Assembly (NCBI GenBank): GCA_013285595.1
Contig: JABDHF010000017.1
Location: 1-43,866, forward strand
Source: Bacteroidota bacterium
GTDB lineage: Bacteria; Bacteroidota; Bacteroidia; Chitinophagales; Chitinophagaceae
Reading direction: 5' to 3'
DNA length: 43,866 bases
Shown here piece after piece: positions 33,650 to 40,601 of this stretch. Position numbers and translations under genes: made by a program. A model generated the notes under the pieces. That model had not been told where the DNA came from and did no database searches. It saw only the letters and a program-made list of their open reading frames with translations. Numbering within the stretch: position 1 is the stretch's first letter; each line of letters opens with the position of its first letter.

Positions 33650-34219
33650 TCAATTGTTTTTCAATGGTATCGTCTTTGTATATAATTGTTTCCCATTGTT
33701 ATACATCACAACAACTTTTGCGCTTAAACCATATCCTGTGTATGTATGAAAATAGTCATTCACATTGGGGCCATATACACTTCCTGTTTTAGAATCCATT
33801 TGTCCTAAGCTGTAGCTATACGTAATTCGCACATCCGATTCTTTCGAAATTTCCCCAAAATAGGCAAAACTATAAAATACATAGCCCCCACTTAATAAGG
33901 TATCTTTTGGTACTACGATTTCACTAAAGATCAATGAGCTATCTTTTGCCGCATAAAATCTTTTAACTTCATCCGAAAAAAGTAAATCCTGGTTTTCTTT
34001 TTTTAATACGGCAAAAAATCTTCTTTCTTCTGCCTGTAGCGGTTTGCTTATTGTATAATATTCCGCGTTACCCGCACTTGTTATTGTTTTGTTCGTTGTT
34101 GTGTCTCCCGTAGTCGTTTCCTTTGCAATTGTACTTTTTTTATTTACCGTTGCATCACTCTGGCAGCTAAAACAACTGAATATTGAAATAGCAAGAAAGT
34201 AGTATAATTGTTTTCGCAT
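33650..34219 (-). CDS. Lipoprotein of unknown function, candidate immunity protein
   Basis: The 189-residue protein begins with a lipoprotein signal (MRKQLYYFLAISIFSCFSCQ; lipidation Cys at 16 or 19). A Thr/Lys-rich linker of about 30 residues follows, then a compact mixed domain (YYTISKPLQAEERRFFAVLKKENQDLLFSDEVKRFYA, GYVFYSFAYFGEISKES). I do not recognise the family. Its start is 4 bp after the stop of a transglycosylase-like gene. A periplasm-facing lipoprotein tied so closely to a signal-less cell-wall hydrolase fits an immunity protein, but that is inference. Confidence 0.6.
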   Translation of the reverse strand: MRKQLYYFLAISIFSCFSCQSDATVNKKSTIAKETTTGDTTTNKTITSAGNAEYYTISKPLQAEERRFFAVLKKENQDLLFSDEVKRFYAAKDSSLIFSEIVVPKDTLLSGGYVFYSFAYFGEISKESDVRITYSYSLGQMDSKTGSVYGPNVNDYFHTYTGYGLSAKVVVMYNNGKQLYTKTIPLKNN

Positions 34220-34223
34220 CTTT

Positions 34224-35228
34224 TTAATTTTTTAATTTTGCACCCTCCAGGTATTTCGCATTTATTTTTGCACTTACTTCCTTCTTCGTTATTTTGCCAT
34301 CTTTATCAGCGTCCAGCTTTTCATTTTGAGTGTAGGCCAGTGAGCCTTTTGTAAATAAAACATAATCAAGGCTCTGGCCTATCGCCTTTGGGTATAATAC
34401 AGCCATGTAAGTATCTTCGAGCGTTTTTAATTTGCCCTTATAGTCCATAAAGTACTTTTCTACGTATTTCAGCTGTTCTACCGCAGTCATTTTCGAGAGC
34501 TTTTCGGTTGTAGTATTCAGATGTGTAGCCGTAAAAGACATAAACTGAATTAATCCTGTGCCAGACGACCCGTTTAAATTCTTCTGTGACGGGCTGAATG
34601 ATCCCGCGGTTTCAAAGGCCATTATTGTCATTAAATAATTTACGTCTATATCCACACTCTGTGCCACTCTTTGAGCCTCTGCCCTGAATTCGGCGCTAAC
34701 CTTCGAGCCAAAATAAATGCTTTCCGTATTCTGTGTGCCTATAGCATGGTAAAACCCTTGTGATGGAATAAACCTTCCCGAGGGATAGTTGGAAACAAAC
34801 GATTCTACCCTGAATCTGACTGGCTTTATCAATTTCCATTGTGGAATACCACTTCCCGGCATATACTGTTTATCAAGGTTCATGTGCTCATTATGTTTTA
34901 TTACAGGCACAACCTTAACCAGCCTGGCTGATCCGTGCAGGCTCCACGTTCGTTTTACATTTCTTTTCTTTATATCCCCGCCGGGGTCTTTAGGATCATT
35001 GATATTCCCATAAATCTTCGCCGTCCGGTGATCGGCAACTTGTGTATAACCAGCAAATAAAAAACCACTGTTTGAGGGCAGTTCTTCTGCAACCAGAAAA
35101 TAAGCGCCATTTCTTAGTCTGCCTTTGTGAAATCCAAGCCTTTTTTCTATTTCAGCTAATGTATGTCCCTGTATATTAATTTGCTTTGTAACAAAACCCG
35201 CTTGAAAAGCCATTTTACCTACTTGCAT
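34224..35228 (-). CDS. Lytic-transglycosylase-like protein with EF-hand, no signal peptide; candidate secreted effector
   Basis: The 334-residue protein has no signal peptide. Residues 1-75 form an unrecognised N-terminal module (HTLAEIEKRLGFHKGRLRNG, FAGYTQVADHRT) that may direct it to a delivery machine. Residues 175-290 are lysozyme/SLT-like: the catalytic Glu is probably Glu206 (MAFETAGSFSPSQKN), and GTGLIQF (223-229) is the GLMQ-type motif. Residues 306-317 are a perfect EF-hand loop (D306-x-D308-x-D310-G-x-I-x3-E317). The substrate would be peptidoglycan. The lipoprotein gene follows by 4 bp. No VgrG, Hcp or PAAR gene is in the window. Confidence 0.7.
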   Translation of the reverse strand: MQVGKMAFQAGFVTKQINIQGHTLAEIEKRLGFHKGRLRNGAYFLVAEELPSNSGFLFAGYTQVADHRTAKIYGNINDPKDPGGDIKKRNVKRTWSLHGSARLVKVVPVIKHNEHMNLDKQYMPGSGIPQWKLIKPVRFRVESFVSNYPSGRFIPSQGFYHAIGTQNTESIYFGSKVSAEFRAEAQRVAQSVDIDVNYLMTIMAFETAGSFSPSQKNLNGSSGTGLIQFMSFTATHLNTTTEKLSKMTAVEQLKYVEKYFMDYKGKLKTLEDTYMAVLYPKAIGQSLDYVLFTKGSLAYTQNEKLDADKDGKITKKEVSAKINAKYLEGAKLKN

Positions 35229-35279
35229 AATCTGATTTTAGATAATTAGAATGAAAAACACAAACAATATACTATTTTT

Positions 35280-35549
35280 TTGATAAAAGTAAAGGCCCAG
35301 CTTCAACAAAAATTGTCGGATCCGAAAACTGGTTTTACATCTTATATCCAAGCTGTAGATATTCCCTATCAGCACAATTTTAAGAACTTTTATTTATTCG
35401 GAGCCTTCTCTCCAATCACAGGCACTCACTTTACAGTAGAGCTCCCAAAGTGCAATGGAGATTGTTTTCAGGTCTATCTGGATGAATTTAGTAAGCAGGA
35501 TCCTACTGAGTTCAAAATTATCTTCCTCGACAATGCAAGCCGGGATTGA
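35280..35549 (+). pseudogene. IS630-family transposase remnant
   Basis: The 89-codon frame starts at a TTG and is related to the DDE domain of IS630 transposases from about residue 27 on: IPYQHNFKNFYLFGAFSPIT, then FTVELPKCNGDCFQVYLDEF and FKIIFLDNAS. In complete enzymes LDN is followed by a HKA-type sequence and about 60 more residues; here it breaks off as SRD and a stop. The helix-turn-helix part and the first catalytic Asp are also missing. No terminal inverted repeats or TA duplications were found. It marks past insertion in this island. Confidence 0.75.
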
Positions 35550-35999
35550 TTATTAGCGTTATCTCCTGAAGGGTTTGTGCTGTCATTGCTTTTGGTTAAT
35601 ACCAAATGTTGATTTTTTACCGTTCAAAAACTTTTTCGACCGTTCGGAAACTTTTTTGCGTTAAAACGAGCATTCGGCATAATATTCGCAATTCAATTAT
35701 TTCATTAATTGTTCAAAAGTATAATAATAAAAAATGTATAAGTGAAAGCATCTGTCCGGCAATTTCTTATAGAAAATCTAACAATGCCAGCTCCACGCCC
35801 GCGACATTTAGTGTATGACACCAGCTTTGATTATACAAGTGCGGAAACTGGTGTTGAGCCACACCAAAATAGTACGAATATCCTTGATGCCGGGGCTATA
35901 TGCGTTATTAATTCATCCTAAGAGCATAAGCATACTGCAAAAATTAGTTTGCGAACACAATTTATTGACAACCCTTCTTCCAATTAAACCCAAACCTAT
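35550..35999. other. AT-rich spacer without a convincing gene
   Basis: Two plus-strand frames (35606-35818 and 35815-36003) are low-complexity, have no family likeness and are probably chance. The stretch holds the tandem repeat at 35619-35660 and an inverted pair ACACCAG (35818-35824)/CTGGTGT (35848-35854). No further transposase pieces were found. Confidence 0.5.
35619..35660. repeat. Two head-to-tail 20-22-bp repeats
   Basis: ACCGTTCAAAAACTTTTTCG (35619-35638) is followed directly by ACCGTTCGGAAACTTTTTTG plus CG (35639-35660). Each unit contains an AAACTTT palindromic core. Such adjacent units can be protein-binding sites; they lie 67 bp after the transposase remnant. Confidence 0.5.
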
Positions 36000-36929
36000 A
36001 TGATACACGCATATCTAATCTTAACATGCTCAACTCCCGAGAAAACTAATATCCAGGTGAAAAGGCTTCAATCCGGGAATCATTGTTTCTTCATCCATTT
36101 TGATCAAAAACTCCGTATTGATACCAACGATCCATATTACAAGGAACTGGCCGCCCAAACGAATGTCGTGATCTTAAAAAAAAGGATAAATGTGCAATGG
36201 GGCTCGTTTAGAATTGTTGAAGCAACAGTGGGACTCATCAGGGAAGCATTGAAGCATAAAAATGTATCGTACCTGCATTTATTAAGTGGTGAATGCCTTA
36301 CCGTAAAATCAGCAAGTTATATCAGTAATTATTTTGAAAGAAATAACGGAAAAGAATTTATTGATAATTTTATTATGCCTGAAAGCAGTGCTGAGCATTC
36401 CTTAACCTACAGACGGTTGGATAAATACCACTTTCATAGTTATTTCAATCCGCGATCTCCAAAAATAAAAGATAAGCTCATAAAGAACGTCAATTCGGTA
36501 TTCAGAAAAATGCAAAAAATATTAAAGAAAGCTGGCATTTACCGACGTTATTCAGGCCACTATCCGAGACTAAATGCAGGGAGCCAATGGTGGAGTTTAT
36601 CTTACGGCGCATGCCAATATCTTGTTACATACATTGATCAAAATCCGAAATTTTATGAAAGGTTTAAATATACGCAGGTATCTGATGAGATCCTGTTTCA
36701 AACAATAATCATGAACAGCCCGTTTGCCGAAAAGGTAGTAAATGATAATTTACGGTTCCTGCATTTTGGTAAGAATGGCGCATACGCTGAACCTTTAACA
36801 ATGGAACATTTAGGGGATTTAAAAAATGAAAATGTTCTATTTGCAAGGAAATTTACCAAAGACAGTGAGTCGCTGCTGTCGTTCTTAGAAAGGTATATTT
36901 ATAGACAGACAAAACAACCCATGCATTAA
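36000..36929 (+). CDS. Core-2/I-branching-type glycosyltransferase (GT14)
   Basis: The 309 residues fit the Branch family of beta-1,6-N-acetylglucosaminyltransferase-like enzymes. They show HAYLILTCSTPEK at the start, FFIHFDQKL, VQWGSFRIVEATVGLIREAL, YLHLLSGECLTVKS, NAGSQWWSLSYGACQYLV and VSDEILFQTIIMNSPF. In bacteria such enzymes decorate exopolysaccharide or O-antigen. It stands alone without other glycan genes. Its codon use is AT-rich compared with comEC or kdsD, and it sits between an IS remnant and a repeat cluster, so recent transfer is likely. Confidence 0.88.
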   Translation: MIHAYLILTCSTPEKTNIQVKRLQSGNHCFFIHFDQKLRIDTNDPYYKELAAQTNVVILKKRINVQWGSFRIVEATVGLIREALKHKNVSYLHLLSGECLTVKSASYISNYFERNNGKEFIDNFIMPESSAEHSLTYRRLDKYHFHSYFNPRSPKIKDKLIKNVNSVFRKMQKILKKAGIYRRYSGHYPRLNAGSQWWSLSYGACQYLVTYIDQNPKFYERFKYTQVSDEILFQTIIMNSPFAEKVVNDNLRFLHFGKNGAYAEPLTMEHLGDLKNENVLFARKFTKDSESLLSFLERYIYRQTKQPMH

Positions 36930-36975
36930 AAAAGAAGGGCGAACTTCAGGATTAATTAGAGAAGTATCTCTGTCC

Positions 36976-37009
36976 CCGCAGAGTCCCGCGAAAAGCGGAG
37001 ACTCTGCGG
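36976..37009. repeat. Strong GC-rich hairpin after the GT14 gene
   Basis: CCGCAGAGTC-CCGC (36976-36989) pairs with GCGG-A-GACTCTGCGG (36995-37009), a 14-bp stem with one bulged A and a GAAAA loop. A smaller AGAGA/TCTCT pair lies just before it. There is no T-run, so it looks like a REP-type palindrome more than a terminator. Confidence 0.6.
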
Positions 37010-37059
37010 CAATCAAGATACTGAAGCCCATAATTATCATATAAGTCTTTGCACCGGCT

Positions 37060-37107
37060 GTTCCGGATTTGTAATCGGGAACCACATGGTTGGGGATTTG
37101 CAATCCC
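37060..37107. repeat. Paired GATTTGnAATC palindromes
   Basis: Two related inverted repeats lie 10 bp apart: GTTCCGGATT-TGT-AATCGGGAAC (37060-37082, one mismatch) and GGGATT-TGC-AATCCC (37093-37107, perfect). The shared GATTTGnAATC core shows they are of one kind. With the hairpin at 36976 they form a mosaic of palindromes like a BIME element. Confidence 0.55.
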
Positions 37108-37243
37108 TTTATAGCTATCCGTACCCGCTCCCATTATAACGCCCTACATTTGTAAGAGAAGTAACGAAATGAAAAACATTATAAACATATCACCTATCAT
37201 TTTCACATACCAGGGCGCCAAAATACAAGAAAAACATACGCAC

Positions 37244-37413
37244 CCGCTCCCCCAAAAACACCCTAAAACCCTTGCCACACTGCATTCCATTTTTTCACAA
37301 AACGAATATAATAAACCGCAATTTAACTGACCACACGATCATTTACGCCATATATCACAGTTCACTCACCGCCGCCTGCGTAACAAGAGAAAGCCCCTTT
37401 AGGGGTTTGGGGT
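37244..37413. repeat. Dispersed repeat, copy A
   Basis: This copy starts CCGCTCCCCCAAAAA and runs through a CATTTTTTCAC block (to about 37316). After a spacer it ends with a 37-nt element (37377-37413) containing the palindrome CCCCTTTAGGGG. Copy B follows directly. No reading frame is apparent. Confidence 0.75.
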
Positions 37414-37420
37414 AAATAGT

Positions 37421-37567
37421 CTGCTCCTCCCCAAAAAACGCTCTCAAACCCTCGCCCACACTGTGTTTCATTTTTTCACCTACAACAATATAAACTTTAA
37501 TTAACACATGACAGATAACTAACTGCCAACTGCGTAACAAGAGGAAGCCCCTTTAGGGGTTTGGGGT
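37421..37567. repeat. Dispersed repeat, copy B (tandem with copy A)
   Basis: The first part (37421-37495) is a diverged copy of 37244-37316, sharing CTCC-CCAAAAA, AAACCCT, CACACTG and CATTTTTTCAC. The end (37531-37567) matches 37377-37413 in 36 of 37 bases, including CCCCTTTAGGGGTTTGGGGT. The unit is therefore about 150-175 bp long, repeated twice just upstream of comEC. Confidence 0.75.
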
Positions 37568-37592
37568 GTAGCCTGCGTATCACACATTTCGC

Positions 37593-37600
37593 TACTTTAG
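37593..37600 (+). promoter_or_regulatory. -7-like box 7 bp before comEC
   Basis: TACTTTAG matches TAnnTTTG in seven of eight positions and is separated from the ATG at 37608 by CCGCTGC only, giving an almost absent leader. Confidence 0.4.
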
Positions 37601-37607
37601 CCGCTGC

Positions 37608-39677
37608 ATGAAGCGCTGGCCGTTACATAAGGCATATTTCTGGGAGGTAGCACCCTTCTTCAGGCTGTTGCTGCCATTGGCTGTAGGTATCCTCTGCTAT
37701 GAAAAAGGGTGGCTGCCATTGCTTAATGGTTGGAGTGCCTTCGTTACGGCGGCTATAGCTTTCGCGCTGTTTGTAGCCGTGTTCCTCATCAATAAGTCCG
37801 GCGGGTTATACCGCGCGGCGACCTTTTGCCTGCTAAGCATCATGCTGCTGGCCACCGGCTATTCCTCATCATGGTACAACGATGTCCGGAACCATGCACG
37901 ATGGTTTGGCAACAGTATCACCGGCAACAGCACCTACCTGGCACGGGTAAATGGCGCACCAGTAGAAAAAGACCGCTCGTGGAAGGTGCCGGTAACCATT
38001 GTAAGCGCCATAAAAGACCGTAAGGTTACCGCCCTGGAAGGCGAGGCGTTCCTATACCTCTACAAAGACCACCTGCCCATGCAGCTGCAAAAGGGCGACA
38101 CCCTCTTTGTGCCCGGCAAGTGGCAACCCATAAAGAATGCCGGCAACCCCTTCGAGTTCAACTATGCCCAGTATTGCCGGCAAAACGGCCTCCATTACCA
38201 GCAATCCTGCTCCGCAAAGGACATCAGGCTCTATGCCACTAACGATGAAGCTGCAGCCCCCATCATAGACCGCACCCACAACTGGTGCATGGCGCAGCTG
38301 GCCAGGTACATCGCTGACCCAAAAACAAAAGGCCTCCTCCAGGCCATGCTTCTCGGCGACGAAGTAAACCTCGATGAAGACCTCCGTCAGTCCTATGCTG
38401 ATACCGGCATCATACACATCATAGCCATATCTGGCGGCAACGTTACCATCTTCTTTATCGTCATCTCCTTCCTGCTATGGTGGCTCAAAGACAGGAAGCA
38501 TCTGTGGGTCAGGTATGCTATAGCCTTCCCGTTGGTCTGGTTTTACGTCGTTATGGCCGGCGCACCGCCATCTGCCATCAGGGCCGCCATCATGTTTTCC
38601 ATACTCGCCGTCTCTGTAATGCTCAATAAGAACAACAATAGCCTCAACACCTTGTTCACAGCCGCTTTCATCCTGTTGTTTGTGCAGCCTATGTGGCTGT
38701 TCTCGCTAGGCTTCCAGCTGTCCTTTGTAGCCGTACTGTCCATCATCCTTTTTTACAAGCCTATATATCGCTGGTTTACGCCTAAGCGCTGGGTCACACG
38801 TAAACTATGGGAGGTGGTTGTAGCAAGCATAGCAGCAGAGATACTCGTAGCGCCCTTGGTCATCTATTACTTCCACACCTTTCCGCTGCTGTTCATTGTG
38901 GCAAACGTTACTGCCTATATCTTTATGACCATAGTGCTGATAGCCAGTATGCTCGTTATAGTCCTCTGCTGTATACCCATCGTAGCAACCTGCATCGGCA
39001 TTATCACGGTTTGCCTGGTTACAATGTTCGATCGGTTTGTGGTGTGGCTGCAGGCATTAAACCCCACGTCCTTCCATTTCTTAATGATCACAGCAGTAGA
39101 GTTGCTATTAGTCTACATCATAATAGCCGGCATCACCACATTTCTCATAAACAAGGAAAAACGTGGCCTGGCTACCGGCCTGGCTACTGCCGTGTTGCTG
39201 CTCCTCTCCTTTTGCCATAGCGAATGGGCAAGGCTGCACCAGCACCGGCTGGTAGTCTATAATGCCGGAAAGGCGAATCACATAGACCAGATAATGGGCG
39301 GCCGCTTTACCGTCATCAGCACAGACACCGCTAACTCAAAGAAAATAAGCTATGCTGTAAAGCCCGCACACATTAACTGGCGCGCCTGGCAGCAGGATAG
39401 CACAGCAGAACGGGAGTTATTTAGCATAGGGGATAAAACAGTGCTTATACTAAACAGGGATATGATTACCGACGACCACTTTCCAGTTGACTACCTCGTT
39501 ATCAACTACACCGGAAAACCAGACCTGCAGCAGCTACAAAAGACATTCACACCATCTGCTATCATTGTAGGAAACAACTACAGCAGCCGGGAACAGGAAA
39601 AACTAGCCAGCGAATTCCGGAACAAAGGAGTCAATATCTATTCCATTGCCGAAAGGGGCGCATTTGTGCTGAATTGA
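37608..39677 (+). CDS. comEC: ComEC/Rec2-family DNA-uptake channel with degenerate C-terminal domain
   Basis: The 689-residue protein has N-terminal membrane helices, then an OB-like DUF4131 region (GDTLFVPGKWQPIKNAGNPFEFNYAQYCRQNGLHYQ). A competence domain of many helices follows (LLQAMLLGDEVNLDEDLRQSYADTGIIHIIAISGGN, GAPPSAIRAAIMFS, FLLFVQPMWLFSLGFQLSF). ComEC carries single-stranded DNA across the inner membrane. The C-terminal 140 residues (from RLVVYNAGKANHID) sit where other ComEC proteins have a metallo-beta-lactamase domain, but no HxHxDH motif is present, so nuclease activity is not expected. Confidence 0.92.
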   Translation: MKRWPLHKAYFWEVAPFFRLLLPLAVGILCYEKGWLPLLNGWSAFVTAAIAFALFVAVFLINKSGGLYRAATFCLLSIMLLATGYSSSWYNDVRNHARWFGNSITGNSTYLARVNGAPVEKDRSWKVPVTIVSAIKDRKVTALEGEAFLYLYKDHLPMQLQKGDTLFVPGKWQPIKNAGNPFEFNYAQYCRQNGLHYQQSCSAKDIRLYATNDEAAAPIIDRTHNWCMAQLARYIADPKTKGLLQAMLLGDEVNLDEDLRQSYADTGIIHIIAISGGNVTIFFIVISFLLWWLKDRKHLWVRYAIAFPLVWFYVVMAGAPPSAIRAAIMFSILAVSVMLNKNNNSLNTLFTAAFILLFVQPMWLFSLGFQLSFVAVLSIILFYKPIYRWFTPKRWVTRKLWEVVVASIAAEILVAPLVIYYFHTFPLLFIVANVTAYIFMTIVLIASMLVIVLCCIPIVATCIGIITVCLVTMFDRFVVWLQALNPTSFHFLMITAVELLLVYIIIAGITTFLINKEKRGLATGLATAVLLLLSFCHSEWARLHQHRLVVYNAGKANHIDQIMGGRFTVISTDTANSKKISYAVKPAHINWRAWQQDSTAERELFSIGDKTVLILNRDMITDDHFPVDYLVINYTGKPDLQQLQKTFTPSAIIVGNNYSSREQEKLASEFRNKGVNIYSIAERGAFVLN

Positions 39678-39765
39678 GTTATCTTTTCTTAAAGTATTCC
39701 CAAAACAACCGCCTGCAACCATTTGCTCCGGTATGTTCTTTAGTTTTACATAATATCATCGTGGT

Positions 39766-40503
39766 TTGCGTATAGCAGTATTTATATCTTCTTTTCTCTT
39801 AATGGTTTTCAGTGTGCAGGCGCAAACACTGATGAAGGGCATTGTATTGGACGGAGAAACCGGCAAACCGTTATTCTCCGTCAGCATCTTCAACCTGTCG
39901 AACGAGCAATCTACCACCACCAATGAACAGGGCTATTATTCACTACCAGTGAAGCAGGGCGATGAGCTATCTTATAGCCTGATAGGGTATCATACCTCAC
40001 AGCGCCTGGCTACTCCCGGTTCAGACCTCACTGTAGAGCTCCGGCCACTGAGTGTGCAAATGCAGGAATATATCTTGCATCCCGACTATACGCCCTTTCA
40101 AAAAGACTCTGCGGAAATGGCCAGCCTCTATGGCAAAGAGCTGAATACCACCCGGGTTAAAACCTCTGTTGGCAGTGCAGATGGCGGCGGCCTTGCGGTA
40201 AACGGGCTTATTGGTGGCGCAGTGCAAAAAATGTCGAAGAGCTACAAGAAGAATAAGAAATTTAAGGAAACCTTTAAACAAGACCAGGAACAAAAGTATA
40301 TAGATACACGCTATACACCTCAACTGGTAAACGGCATCACGAGCTTTTCAGGAGATACCCTGGCTACTTTTATGAACCTGTACCCAATGGAATATCCATT
40401 TGCAAGAGCAGCCACTGACCTGGAATTGAAAATGTGGATACGTGGCAATTATAAAGACTACTTACTAAAAGAAAAAGCAATACTCAAAAAAGATCATAAT
40501 TAA
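39766..40503 (+). CDS. Exported carboxypeptidase-regulatory-like protein
   Basis: The start is a TTG (39766), which gives a good signal peptide (MRIAVFISSFLLMVFSVQAQ). Residues 21-100 are a CarboxypepD_reg-like beta-sandwich (MKGIVLDGETGKPLFSVSIFNLS, GYYSLPVKQGDELSYSLIGY). The C-terminal part is Lys-rich and helical (KMSKSYKKNKKFKETFKQDQEQKYIDTRYTP). It lacks the TonB plug and barrel usually fused to this domain. The role is unknown; a periplasmic or outer-membrane-associated scaffold is likely. The total length is 245 residues. Confidence 0.75.
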   Translation: MRIAVFISSFLLMVFSVQAQTLMKGIVLDGETGKPLFSVSIFNLSNEQSTTTNEQGYYSLPVKQGDELSYSLIGYHTSQRLATPGSDLTVELRPLSVQMQEYILHPDYTPFQKDSAEMASLYGKELNTTRVKTSVGSADGGGLAVNGLIGGAVQKMSKSYKKNKKFKETFKQDQEQKYIDTRYTPQLVNGITSFSGDTLATFMNLYPMEYPFARAATDLELKMWIRGNYKDYLLKEKAILKKDHN

Positions 40504-40567
40504 GCCCTTTGTGGCCTTAACTTTTAACTTTTGGCTTACAACAGTACCTATTACCCCTTCGTTTTAG

Positions 40568-40575
40568 TATTTTTG
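40568..40575 (+). promoter_or_regulatory. -7 box of the MMPL transporter gene
   Basis: TATTTTTG is a perfect TAnnTTTG, 26 bp before the ATG at 40602. No TTG at the standard -33 distance was found. Confidence 0.45.
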
Positions 40576-40601
40576 CGGTTTTCACTACAAGCGTTATCTC
40601 C

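Noticed and set aside
35606-36003. Two small frames before the GT14 gene
   Set aside because: They have chance-like composition, no recognisable family, and overlap repeats; listed only as spacer.
37244-37567. CRISPR-like array
   Set aside because: There are only two units of about 150-175 bp with diverged interiors, no short regular repeats with unique spacers, and no cas genes.
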